This document shows positions 1-6,988 of a stretch of DNA of 9,829 nt, piece by piece; the first letter of the stretch is position 1, and every line of letters begins with the position of its first letter. The notes below the pieces were generated by a model. The model was not told the DNA's origin, made no database searches, and was given only the letters and a program-made list of their open reading frames with translations. A program made the position numbers and the translations under genes. This stretch comes from Sulfuricurvum sp. (GTDB lineage: Bacteria > Campylobacterota > Campylobacteria > Campylobacterales > Sulfurimonadaceae), in contig JACXUE010000032.1 in the NCBI GenBank assembly GCA_014764075.1, forward strand, positions 1 through 9,829, given 5' to 3'.

Positions 1-26
1 ATTATAACACCGACTCAACACGCAAT

Positions 27-182
27 TCATGCGTCGCTCACCACAAGCAGAGGTTGTATCGGATCCGTTTGGAGAATATACTCCGCAGATTGCTGTCCGT
101 TTTCAATTCCATGATCAATAATCACAACATCGTATTTATCTTTTTGAAAGGTCATAAAAACCTCGTGAAAATGACGATGTTT
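27..182 (-). pseudogene. Decayed response-regulator receiver (REC) domain fragment
   Basis: On the minus strand an open stretch from just after a TAG (183-185) to a TGA (27-29) reads as the middle of a receiver domain. KYDVVIID looks like beta-strand 3 ending in the phospho-acceptor Asp. After a helix-like segment, QPLLVVSDA looks like beta-strand 4 with its conserved Ser/Thr. The first ATG is at 153-155, giving 42 residues. The N-terminal part of a receiver (the acidic pair and strand 1) is missing behind the upstream stop. A one-base shift at about base 30 opens another frame (NCVLSRCYN) that runs off the window edge, so the gene may continue leftward as a frameshifted pseudogene. Only this fragment is visible, and the family call rests on motif order alone. 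Confidence 0.45.
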
Positions 183-221
183 CTAAAAAAGGTTCGCTTT
201 ACGATACTTTTTCTAAAAAAG
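174..221. repeat. Short imperfect direct repeat, two copies
   Basis: The 12-mer TTTCTAAAAAAG occurs at 180-191 and again at 210-221. Each copy is preceded a few bases upstream by ACGAT (174-178 and 201-205). It looks like a small local duplication in the AT-rich stretch behind the receiver remnant. No function is apparent. Confidence 0.5.
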
Positions 222-248
222 TGGCAAAAAGATTTCTCTTTGGCTTTG

Positions 249-268
249 TTTCTTTGCGACAAAAGAAA
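249..268. repeat. Imperfect palindrome centred on a GCGAC core
   Basis: TTTCTTTG (249-256) pairs with CAAAAGAAA (260-268) around a three-base loop, with one bulged A. No T-tract follows on either strand, so it is not a convincing intrinsic terminator. The form resembles GTCGC-centred palindromes that I recall from intergenic regions of other bacteria, so it may be a dispersed repeat. That cannot be tested from one copy. Confidence 0.35.
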
Positions 269-283
269 AGAAAATATTAACAC

Positions 284-295
284 TTTATCGATAAA
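284..295. repeat. Perfect 12-bp palindrome TTTATCGATAAA
   Basis: TTTATCGATAAA is self-complementary and is flanked by two AAAATATTAA-like tracts (about 271-280 and 295-303). It lies about 110 bases upstream of the first glycosyltransferase gene. It could be an operator or simply AT-rich promoter sequence. There is no direct evidence of binding. Confidence 0.3.
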
Positions 296-402
296 ATATT
301 AAAAATTATTTCTTTTAGCCAGAAGCATCACGCTCAAAAGGTATCCGATATCATGCGCCCAATCCTCTTCATAACCACATTTACAGTTAAGGTCATCTCA
401 TA

Positions 403-1422
403 GTGCCGATATTAAAAGAGGTCAAACGGGTTCTTATTCTTCGATGCGGAGCATTAGGAGATTTGGTTTATGCCACATCCGTTATCGATGCCCTAAGAGC
501 ACAATTCGGAGAGGAAATCATCATCGACTTCATCACCACACCAAGTAGCGGAAAATTGTTCGAAAACGATCCCCGCGTCCATCAGATTTTTCCTCTTAAA
601 CATAAAAAAATCCCGATTTGGCTTAGCCCTCAAAAACGTGCCGTCATTAACTATTCCAAAGCACACCCTTACGACCTCCTCATCTCCCTCGAATTTGGCA
701 AACAATTCAAAAGCCTGATCCAAGCGATAGACGCCAAGCATAAAACAGGGATGGGGATTTTAGAAACTACTGAGATCCACAATATCAACCGTGGCGAAGC
801 GACAAAGTCCTATTATAGCGATATTGTAGAACCCTCTATCCTTCTCAAAGCCAAACCGATTCTTTTCGGAAAACCGTTTGCAAAACTCATATCGAAATTT
901 TCTCTCCCGAAGCACTATATTGTCATTGCACCAAGCAATTCCCATAATCAAAAAAAAGGGCTCAACTACCGAGCATGGCCATTTGAGCATTGGCGCTCAC
1001 TCATCCAAACACTCAGCACTGATACACCGATCGTCATCGTTGGAGCACGTGGCGAAGAGGCCTTTTTCGATCAGATCAAACCTTACCCCAAGAATGTGAT
1101 CGATTTGGTATCTCAACTCTCCATCTCCGAACTCATCACAACAGTTCAGCACAGCTCAGCCCTCATCTGTACCGACTCGGCGACGGGACATATCGGAGCG
1201 GCAGTCGATACACCGACCTTTGTTTTGATGGGACCGAACAACCCGATTACCGACAGTCCGTATAAAAGTGACACCAATACGATCTACCCTATTTCATTAA
1301 AACTGCCGTGTTCGCCGTGCTACAAAACAGAGGCAATGAAACAATGTCAAGAGAATATCTGTATGACTCAAATCACGCCCGCGATGGTTGTCGAATCGTT
1401 AAAATCAACCAAAGTATTATAA
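403..1422 (+). CDS. Glycosyltransferase family 9 (heptosyltransferase-type), LPS core
   Basis: Predicted cytoplasmic GT-B enzyme of the ADP-heptose:LPS heptosyltransferase family, 339 residues, normal for GT9. The N-terminal domain begins with LRCGALGDLVYAT (residues 13-25); Asp20 corresponds to the conserved Asp of the G-x-x-GD acceptor-side motif. The C-terminal nucleotide-sugar domain starts near residue 172, has the R-x-W-P element near residues 190-193 and ends with TDSATGHIGAA (257-267, Asp258 and His263 conserved) and MGPNNP (276-281). Four cysteines follow (303, 306, 315, 320), a spacing that I recall from many GT9 C-termini. The start is GTG, preceded by TAAGG (388-392) 10 bases upstream; an in-frame TAA at 388-390 excludes an earlier start. 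It is the first gene of a plus-strand pair with the ligase 24 bases downstream. Whether it transfers heptose or another sugar cannot be read from sequence. Confidence 0.9.
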   Translation: MPILKEVKRVLILRCGALGDLVYATSVIDALRAQFGEEIIIDFITTPSSGKLFENDPRVHQIFPLKHKKIPIWLSPQKRAVINYSKAHPYDLLISLEFGKQFKSLIQAIDAKHKTGMGILETTEIHNINRGEATKSYYSDIVEPSILLKAKPILFGKPFAKLISKFSLPKHYIVIAPSNSHNQKKGLNYRAWPFEHWRSLIQTLSTDTPIVIVGARGEEAFFDQIKPYPKNVIDLVSQLSISELITTVQHSSALICTDSATGHIGAAVDTPTFVLMGPNNPITDSPYKSDTNTIYPISLKLPCSPCYKTEAMKQCQENICMTQITPAMVVESLKSTKVL

Positions 1423-1435
1423 AATAACCAAGAAT

Positions 1436-1441
1436 AAAGGA
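1436..1441 (+). promoter_or_regulatory. Ribosome binding site supporting a TTG start
   Basis: AAAGGA lies five bases upstream of TTG at 1447-1449, and the spacer is a run of T. No in-frame ATG is better placed, since the first in-frame ATG is far inside the membrane region. This site therefore decides the rare TTG start of the ligase gene. Confidence 0.6.
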
Positions 1442-1446
1442 TTTTT

Positions 1447-2673
1447 TTGACCCGCCAAAACAGTACAATTCATCGTTATTTTCAATATATCATTATAGCA
1501 TTTGCCTTTTTCATCCCTCTTTCGATTGCAGCTTATACTTTTTTTGCCGCTGTTTTACTTATCCTGTGGATTATCGAGGGTGGGTGGAGGAACAAATGGT
1601 CCATCATCCAATCAAATCCTTTTTTTAGAGCAATAGCGCTCTTTTATATGTTTTTATCATTAACTCTTTTGTGGAGTGACGATTTGATTCAAGGATTTGA
1701 ACATTTAAGAAAGTATTACCCTCTTTTATTCATCCCGATTTTATACACCTCTTTGGATCGTCGATATATTCCTCAAATTGTCCGCGCCTTCTTAAGTGCA
1801 ATGATCATTAGCGAAATTCTCTCGTATCTAATCTTCTTCGATCTTATGCCATTTCAATACAAACCATCGTGGTCTAGCACTGACCCATCCCCTTTTATGA
1901 ACCATACCTCTTATAGTGTTTTTTTAATTTTCACCATTTTTTTGATGCTCACTCAACTTTTGAGCCAAGAAAAAAACCGTCTACAAACAGTGTTATACAC
2001 TTTTTTTATACTCACCATGACCATAAATCTTTTTATCAATTCTGGTCGCACTGGTCAATTTTCGCTTTTAGTAGCATTGATGGTTTTTTTCATTACTTAT
2101 GGACGACTATCACTAATCAAAACACTTTTATCCACAACCGTAATCACATTGTTCATTTTTTCAATAGCCTACAATTTGAGCCCAAATTTTCACAAACGCT
2201 CCCAAGAAACCATTCAAACATTTCATTATTTACTAACACAAAACAAACCTTTATCAGATAGTACAGGATTTAGATTTATGATGTGGCATACCGCTGGTAT
2301 TATCATCTCTGAGAATCCTATCGCTGGAGTAGGTGTTGGAGATGATCGAATTGCTTACCATAAGGTGCTAGAAACAACTCTACCTCAATACAAAAAAGAG
2401 ATAGAAGGGTTTAGTGATTATCACAATACTTTCATTCAGATAGCAATATACTCTGGCATGATTGGTCTGATCCTCTTTTTAAATATCTTCATAGCCTTTT
2501 TTCGAAATATTGACAATAACAAAGATATTAAAACGATGGGTGCTATCGGAATTACACTAATCTTATTATTTATGCTCATTGGGCATCTACCGGCTGCATA
2601 CCTTACTATGTTGTTTGTTTTAATTACCTCTATCACACTCAAAAGTCCACATGATGTTGTTTTTAGGCACTGA
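1447..2673 (+). CDS. O-antigen ligase / Wzy-type polytopic membrane protein
   Basis: Inner-membrane protein of 408 residues with about ten to twelve hydrophobic segments, for example residues 12-43, 58-75, 110-131, 152-172, 180-197, 204-243, 331-353 and 364-396. The large hydrophilic loop (about 245-330) is expected to be periplasmic. Family marks are NSGRTG (198-203, Arg201), SENPIAGVGVGD (288-299) and DYHNTFIQ (324-331, His326). These match the Arg and His of the O-antigen ligase (WaaL) / Wzy superfamily (PF04932), which transfer glycans from undecaprenyl diphosphate. WaaL-type ligation to lipid A-core is the likeliest role beside core glycosyltransferases. A polymerase (Wzy) or protein-glycan ligase cannot be excluded, because these subfamilies diverge strongly. 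TTG start with AAAGGA. AT-rich compared with the upstream gene, with many T tracts, which suggests transfer. Likely cotranscribed with the upstream GT9. Confidence 0.85.
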   Translation: MTRQNSTIHRYFQYIIIAFAFFIPLSIAAYTFFAAVLLILWIIEGGWRNKWSIIQSNPFFRAIALFYMFLSLTLLWSDDLIQGFEHLRKYYPLLFIPILYTSLDRRYIPQIVRAFLSAMIISEILSYLIFFDLMPFQYKPSWSSTDPSPFMNHTSYSVFLIFTIFLMLTQLLSQEKNRLQTVLYTFFILTMTINLFINSGRTGQFSLLVALMVFFITYGRLSLIKTLLSTTVITLFIFSIAYNLSPNFHKRSQETIQTFHYLLTQNKPLSDSTGFRFMMWHTAGIIISENPIAGVGVGDDRIAYHKVLETTLPQYKKEIEGFSDYHNTFIQIAIYSGMIGLILFLNIFIAFFRNIDNNKDIKTMGAIGITLILLFMLIGHLPAAYLTMLFVLITSITLKSPHDVVFRH

Positions 2674-2732
2674 CCCATTAAGTACATTGTGGATGAGCTC
2701 TTCACATTTGTGGGAAATAAGACGCAAAAAAA

Positions 2733-3797
2733 TTACTTTAGCTTTTTGATTAACTTTTCTACAGAGGAAAAAAGAATCTCATCGGGTATTTCACTTGTAC
2801 CTAGAGGAAGGTCATGTAAATCAACCTCGGATGTTGGACAGAAACAAGATTCATATGTTGTGTGTTGAGGCTCGACCAAGAGAGGGTTTGTATGGGTAAA
2901 AATACAAAGAATAGGTATCTTTGCACCTACAGCTAAATGAAATAGTCCAGTATCAGGAACGATAAAAAATTTACTTAGTTGCATCATCGAAACCAATTCA
3001 TCTAAATTCAGCACATCGAGTTTAAAATAAGGGATATTATTTGGCATTAAGTAAGCTTGAATCAACTCTTCTTGTAGATATTCTTGTCCGGGATTTTTAA
3101 CGATTGCAGGGACTAAATGGTACTCGTCATAAATCTTTTTTATCAAGTTAAACATCTTTGACAAAGCCAAAATTTTCTCCATTCCCCCAGATCCCAAAGA
3201 TACCAAGAAAAAATTCTCAATATTTGATTCTTTGCAATAATACTGCATATTTTGATACGCTTTTTCAGTATAGGCTACTTCAGGAGTTGTATCGAGCTCG
3301 TCATGATAATATTCAAAAAACGAGAGCAATTGAAATAATTTATTTGTTAAATGATGAGGGTTTGCAAAGCGTAAATCAGTATCTGAATACTTTTGTAAAT
3401 GTTTTTGATTTACCCATTTTTTTCCCTCTTTAAACCCTACTTGAAACTTTGCATTGCTTAGTCTCATCATTCTAAACGTGGATTTTCCCCCATACAAATC
3501 TATGACCAAGTCAAAATGCTCTTGCAATAATTGGAATTGAACCAAAACTTTATTTGAAAAATACTGGTATTTATTATTCCGATTCCGATTCATAACAATC
3601 AAACGATCAATCGTATGATTGTGTTGCAAAACATGTTGCCCAACAGGATCTACAATTGCAACTATTTCTGAAGAAGGATAAAGCCTTCGAATTTCTCGAA
3701 CCAATGGGGTACGTAAAAGAACATCTCCCATCAATCCAAGCATAATAACGCATATTTTATTAATTTTTTCGTCTTTTAGTCTTTTGTTTTTATTCAT
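2733..3797 (-). CDS. Glycosyltransferase family 9, divergent, AT-rich
   Basis: GT9 protein of 354 residues. The N-terminal motif is LGLMGDVLLRTPLVREIR (20-37), with Asp25 as the conserved acidic residue. The second domain contains GSGGMEK (202-208), then PDTGLFHLAVG (281-291, Asp282 and His287) and THTNP (301-305), the usual donor-binding end of the fold. The stretch after GSGGMEK lacks the W-P/W element seen in the other two GT9 proteins of the window, so acceptor or donor may differ. The start ATG (3795-3797) has CAGGA about 10 bases upstream. It converges on the ligase with a 59-base gap and no clear terminator between them. Hand-counted GC in two 60-base samples is about 27-28%, much lower than the downstream operon, pointing to separate origin. 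Substrate unknown; heptose or another sugar of an outer core or O-unit is possible. Confidence 0.85.
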   Translation of the reverse strand: MNKNKRLKDEKINKICVIMLGLMGDVLLRTPLVREIRRLYPSSEIVAIVDPVGQHVLQHNHTIDRLIVMNRNRNNKYQYFSNKVLVQFQLLQEHFDLVIDLYGGKSTFRMMRLSNAKFQVGFKEGKKWVNQKHLQKYSDTDLRFANPHHLTNKLFQLLSFFEYYHDELDTTPEVAYTEKAYQNMQYYCKESNIENFFLVSLGSGGMEKILALSKMFNLIKKIYDEYHLVPAIVKNPGQEYLQEELIQAYLMPNNIPYFKLDVLNLDELVSMMQLSKFFIVPDTGLFHLAVGAKIPILCIFTHTNPLLVEPQHTTYESCFCPTSEVDLHDLPLGTSEIPDEILFSSVEKLIKKLK

Positions 3798-4030
3798 GCG
3801 TATTCAATCCTGTTTCAAACACATATCTATTGAGCCACTTGCAAATTCCCCCCTCACACCATCCATAAACCAGCATAGCTTTGAGAGTTTAGGTTGAACG
3901 ATTGCATCTTAGGCACCTGTTTTGATTATTTTAGCCAACAAGACTCTAAAAACCTCTTTTTTACGATTTTTTGAGCGTGCAAAATGGTTCAGAGTCACTA
4001 CACCCCCCTTATTCCTTCTCCTTTTGAATA
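3798..4030. other. Non-coding AT-rich gap, probable insertion-sequence flank
   Basis: This stretch lies between the divergent GT9 start and the transposase remnant. Both strands are broken by frequent stops; the longest readable piece is a 17-codon frame with no ribosome site. Two C6 runs (3848-3853 and 4003-4008) are the only strong compositional marks. I could not identify convincing terminal inverted repeats or a target duplication. Together with the transposase remnant and the next gap, more than 500 bases here (3798-4340) hold no intact gene. Confidence 0.5.
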
Positions 4031-4262
4031 TCAGGTAAGCAATTTAATGCTCTGATAAATACACAGAGCTAAAACAACGAACATCAAATGACCAGCAATT
4101 TTGGTGGCACCTTTGATAGTGATGTGTTTGCATCCAAAAGAGTCTTTGAGATAGGAGTTAACCCGCTCAGATAGTTTGAATACCTTGTTTGACATAAAAT
4201 TCATTTCTCTTTTGTTTTTCAACAATTATTTTTTTATTTTCCATATCTTCAGATAACAAAGA
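4031..4262 (-). pseudogene. C-terminal remnant of a DDE transposase, frameshifted
   Basis: The last 140 or so bases read ERVNSYLKDSFGCKHITI then, after KGAT, KIAGHLMFVVLALCIYQS. This ERxNxxLKDxFG...HLMFxxLAL pattern is the usual C-terminus of a DDE transposase family, with the catalytic Glu in ERVN. Directly upstream a different minus frame (from 4262 to a TGA at 4167-4169) reads SEDMENKKIIVEKQKRNEF and QGIQTI, which looks like the preceding part of the same protein. The two halves join if a base was gained or lost near 4165-4175. The DDE core and N-terminus are absent, so the element is dead. It marks a past insertion between two glycosyltransferase blocks. The exact IS family is not certain. 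Confidence 0.6.
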
Positions 4263-4310
4263 TCAAAAATTCAAAAAGATATATGCCAAATTCTTAGGTG
4301 CATACCATTT

Positions 4311-4316
4311 TATAAT
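4311..4316 (+). promoter_or_regulatory. Orphan perfect -10 box (TATAAT)
   Basis: A perfect TATAAT sits in the AT-rich gap facing the 3' end of the GT2 gene, with no plus-strand gene downstream and no good -35. It may be a leftover of the insertion element, an antisense promoter, or chance in AT-rich DNA. Confidence 0.2.
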
Positions 4317-4328
4317 CGGCAAATACGG

Positions 4329-4354
4329 TAAATATACCCTTTAATGGGTATTTA
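4329..4354. repeat. Hairpin spanning the stop codon of the GT2 gene
   Basis: TACCC (335-339 of this kilobase, i.e. 4335-4339) pairs with GGGTA (4346-4350) around the six-base loop TTTAAT. The stem extends outward by AT pairs to 4329 and 4354 if two bases bulge. The GT2 stop TAA (4341-4343) sits in the loop. No T-run follows on the minus strand, so it may protect the operon mRNA 3' end or end transcription only weakly. Confidence 0.35.
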
Positions 4355-5156
4355 ACCCTACTTCACAAATCATCCGATTAGATTCCCTATTTTTAACCAT
4401 CTTTTCCCAATAAAATGGACCGATATCTCGTTCGTTATAGGTATGCCAAAGATGAAACTGATTGGCTACATTTTTACACGACTTAATCTCCAATCCAGCA
4501 GCACGGAATCGCCAATCCAAATCGGTATCATCACTGAGCGATGTTTCACCGTATCCTTCATCAAACCCGTTTAGAGCCACCATATCTGCTCGAAAACACG
4601 AAAAATTACATCCTAAAATGCTTGTATTCCGTTTACGGAGTTTGGACAGCAGTGGATAGAGCCACCCAGTAGGAGAGAGGTAAAAACCGTACTCGTATTT
4701 GGAATTTTTTTCAAATGCCAAGCCGATATATTTCCAAAGATTCTTCTCGATATCTACGATATCCACCAAACCGGATTTTATTTTTTGAGTCAATAACTCT
4801 GACAGATTTACCCGTCGACCGGACAGAACGGTTTTTCTCTCTGCCAAAGCGACGTGCGCTTCAACAAATGTCGTATAAGGGACACAATCGCCGTCGATAA
4901 AGATCAAATACTCACCCGAACTGGCAATAATTCCGTTGTTTTGAGAACGGGCTTTGCGAACACCAATATCTTCTTGGGTTGTATGTTTCACATCCAAACC
5001 GGAGATATTTGCAACATACTCTCGCATTTGATGGTTTTCACCATCTTCGGAAATAATCACTTCGAAATTTTTATACGTTTGACGTTTCAAGGCAGTAATA
5101 ATCAATGAAAGCGACGAAACATCTTTATAAACTGCAATAATCACACTAACTTTCAT
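4341..5156 (-). CDS. Glycosyltransferase family 2 with galactosyltransferase-type C-terminal region
   Basis: Inverting GT-A glycosyltransferase of 271 residues, without membrane segments. The N-terminus is a typical nucleotide-sugar fold (VSVIIAVYKD, 3-12; SEDG at 36-39). The metal-binding DxD is IDGDC (87-91; Asp88 and Asp90). The C-terminal part has GCNFSCFR (182-189), LNGFDEGYGE (195-204) and DDTDLDWRF (209-217), the pattern of the Glyco_transf_7C / galactosyltransferase region found in chondroitin-type and LOS glycosyltransferases. It is the last gene of the four-gene minus operon. Its ATG overlaps the TGA of the GT4 gene by four bases (ATGA), with GGAG five bases upstream inside the GT4 end. 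Likely adds a hexose or hexosamine to the outer core; the sugar is not determinable. Confidence 0.88.
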   Translation of the reverse strand: MKVSVIIAVYKDVSSLSLIITALKRQTYKNFEVIISEDGENHQMREYVANISGLDVKHTTQEDIGVRKARSQNNGIIASSGEYLIFIDGDCVPYTTFVEAHVALAERKTVLSGRRVNLSELLTQKIKSGLVDIVDIEKNLWKYIGLAFEKNSKYEYGFYLSPTGWLYPLLSKLRKRNTSILGCNFSCFRADMVALNGFDEGYGETSLSDDTDLDWRFRAAGLEIKSCKNVANQFHLWHTYNERDIGPFYWEKMVKNRESNRMICEVGLNTH

Positions 5157-6235
5157 AGATTCTCCAAAACTCTTTGTAACTCTGCGAACTGCTTTTCACT
5201 TTCAAAAACCTCCAACGCTTTTGCTCGTCCCGCCTCTGCAAATGTCTCTTTGAAAACATTATCCCGACAAAGCATCGTTAATTTCTCTGCTAGATCACTA
5301 CTATCAAAGGTTTTAAAGAGCAATCCATTGATTCCATCATCGATGATCTCCAACGGCCCTCCGCTATCACTAGCGACAACACATACACCGCACATCATCG
5401 CCTCAATAAGCACCAATCCGAACGTCTCTTTTTTAGTCGCCAATACCATGACATCACACAACTGCATCAATGTTTGAGCTTCGCGGGTAAATCCGGTAAA
5501 TACCGCAACGTCGGCATAATCATTTTGAAGCTTTTTAAAATACGCTTCATCCATCGCATGACCGACAATCAACCCTTTGACATCAATACCGTTTTGATGC
5601 ATCGATTTGACCGCTTCGAGGACGATGTGCTGCCCCTTTGGCTCTTCTATCCGTCCGACGATCCCTACCGTAAAAGAACCATTGAGCCCAAGCTGGCGGC
5701 GGCGCTCGCTCCTCTCTTCTTGGGAGATCAACGTCGGTTGCTCGGCACCGATATAAAGCACTTCAGTTACGGGACGGATATCAGAGGGGATAAATTTCTC
5801 GATCTGCATTTTCACCTGATGGGTTACAGCGAGGATACTATCAAGATTTTTATAGAGGAATCGATGGTAAAAATCGTCTTTGAAACGGGTCATTGTCATA
5901 TGGCGCGACTGAACCACTTTGGGACGGCGCTTAGAGAGAAGTTTCCCCATAATAGCCAAAGGTAAATCTTTCGTCCAATGCAGATGGAGCACATCGATTG
6001 CTTCATCATCGATAATACGGGCTAATGTACGCACATTAAGCCATAAGAAGAGAAGATTGCGACGTTTTAGGGTTGCGTAACGATAGGATGTACCCTCATA
6101 ATAGCTCTTTAGCTTCCCTTTTTCATTGATGACACTAATGCACTGTTCTCCCAAATAACGGGATGCACGCATCATATACAACTCCAACCCCCCAAGATCG
6201 GGAGAGAGACACAGTGCACAAATCTTTTTAGCCAC
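5153..6235 (-). CDS. Glycosyltransferase family 4 (retaining, GT-B)
   Basis: 360-residue cytoplasmic glycosyltransferase of normal GT4 length. The N-terminal acceptor domain begins CLSPDLGGLELYMMRAS (9-25), with the GGxE element expected after strand 1. The donor domain starts near residue 188 and has GRIEEPKGQ (194-202), then the EX7E motif (Glu270 and Glu278 in ETFGLVLIE) and SDSGGPLEII (289-298), all hallmarks of PF00534. The start is GTG (6233-6235), overlapping the end of the upstream GT2 by eight bases, with an AAGG about six bases before it. Third gene of the minus operon. Likely transfers a hexose, N-acetylhexosamine or heptose to the LPS core; specificity is not evident. Confidence 0.9.
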   Translation of the reverse strand: MAKKICALCLSPDLGGLELYMMRASRYLGEQCISVINEKGKLKSYYEGTSYRYATLKRRNLLFLWLNVRTLARIIDDEAIDVLHLHWTKDLPLAIMGKLLSKRRPKVVQSRHMTMTRFKDDFYHRFLYKNLDSILAVTHQVKMQIEKFIPSDIRPVTEVLYIGAEQPTLISQEERSERRRQLGLNGSFTVGIVGRIEEPKGQHIVLEAVKSMHQNGIDVKGLIVGHAMDEAYFKKLQNDYADVAVFTGFTREAQTLMQLCDVMVLATKKETFGLVLIEAMMCGVCVVASDSGGPLEIIDDGINGLLFKTFDSSDLAEKLTMLCRDNVFKETFAEAGRAKALEVFESEKQFAELQRVLENL

Positions 6236-6986
6236 GACTCCCCTTTTGTTCGAGGTTCATCTCATAGAGTTTGATGTATTTGTAAAAATTAGTCGCCATA
6301 TGGGAAAACGCGATGATAAGTCCCGCGTATCCGTCCAAAAATCCCCGTTTGAGGAAATAGGTACGGAAAAAAGAGTAAAAGCCATTAAAAAACGCCTTTG
6401 CCGGAGTCGGAAATTTTTTACCGGCATGATCCTCGGCAAAGAGGGTCGAATAGCGATCGACTTTGACGATAAAATCAGAGATACTCATATAGCTGTAGTG
6501 TTTCATATTCCCTTCAATATTCTCTTTTTTCATCCCCTCATCGATGATATTTTCATGTACAAAATTATCATTAAACCGTGTAACGCTCTTGTTGTAGATA
6601 CGGCGTATTTTCTGGTTATTCCAACCACAATGGCGGATTTGGATCTCTTTGTAATAGGCGATAAAATTGACGATATAGATCGTCCTAGGGTCAAGCACTT
6701 TGGTCTTGAGGGCATGAAGCAATCCCTCATCCACCACCTCATCACTGTCAATAATCAACACCCAATCGTGCACCGCATACGATGCTGCTCGATTTTTGGT
6801 CGTTCCGAATCCATCAAACTCCCCTTCGATCAAATGGACGTTGGGAAAGGTGCGGGCAATCTCCTGTGTCCCATCGGTTGAACCGTTATCATAGACAACA
6901 ACATTGTCAAACTCAGACAAACTTTCCAACGATCGAGCAATGGTTTTGGCTCCGTTTTTAACAATCATCACCGCTGATACGTTCAT
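6228..6986 (-). CDS. WaaE/KdtX-like glycosyltransferase family 2, LPS core
   Basis: GT-A enzyme of 252 residues from the second of two adjacent ATGs. Motifs are VSAVMIVKN (3-11), DNGSTDGT (33-40), the metal site DSDEVV (80-85), the GW..QKIRR segment (121-129) and VHEN (143-146). The C-terminus FLKRGFLDGYAGLIIA (211-226), followed by an amphipathic segment, is characteristic of the WaaE/KdtX family, whose known members add glucose or a related sugar to the first heptose of the inner core. The deacetylase stop and this start read TAATGATG: the first ATG (6989) lies only two bases after AAAAGGA, the second (6986) five, so the second is preferred; the first would give 253 residues. Second gene of the minus operon. 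The inner-core role is inferred from family membership. Confidence 0.88.
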   Translation of the reverse strand: MNVSAVMIVKNGAKTIARSLESLSEFDNVVVYDNGSTDGTQEIARTFPNVHLIEGEFDGFGTTKNRAASYAVHDWVLIIDSDEVVDEGLLHALKTKVLDPRTIYIVNFIAYYKEIQIRHCGWNNQKIRRIYNKSVTRFNDNFVHENIIDEGMKKENIEGNMKHYSYMSISDFIVKVDRYSTLFAEDHAGKKFPTPAKAFFNGFYSFFRTYFLKRGFLDGYAGLIIAFSHMATNFYKYIKLYEMNLEQKGSRG

Positions 6987-6988
6987 CA

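Noticed and set aside
54..302. Plus-strand open frame of 82 codons at the left edge
   Set aside because: Low-complexity, Lys/Phe/Leu-rich translation of AT-rich DNA, opposite the receiver fragment, with no ribosome site.
1442..2090. T7 runs near and inside the ligase gene as phase-variation tracts
   Set aside because: Runs of seven T are ordinary in DNA this AT-rich; typical slippage tracts are longer or G/C runs. The T7 between ribosome site and TTG start is noted but too short to claim.
2674..2732. Bidirectional terminator between the convergent ligase and GT9 genes
   Set aside because: Only a 4-bp CACA/TGTG stem is present, with no adjacent T-run.
3848..4008. Two C6 runs as contingency loci
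   Set aside because: Both are short and lie outside any intact gene.
5474..5965. Open frame of 163 codons on the plus strand
   Set aside because: Antisense to the GT4 gene with no protein-family features; a shadow of its codon usage.
6246..6881. Long open frame (211 codons) on the plus strand
   Set aside because: Fully antisense to the WaaE-like GT2, with no ribosome site and no recognisable motifs; the opposite strand has clear family motifs.
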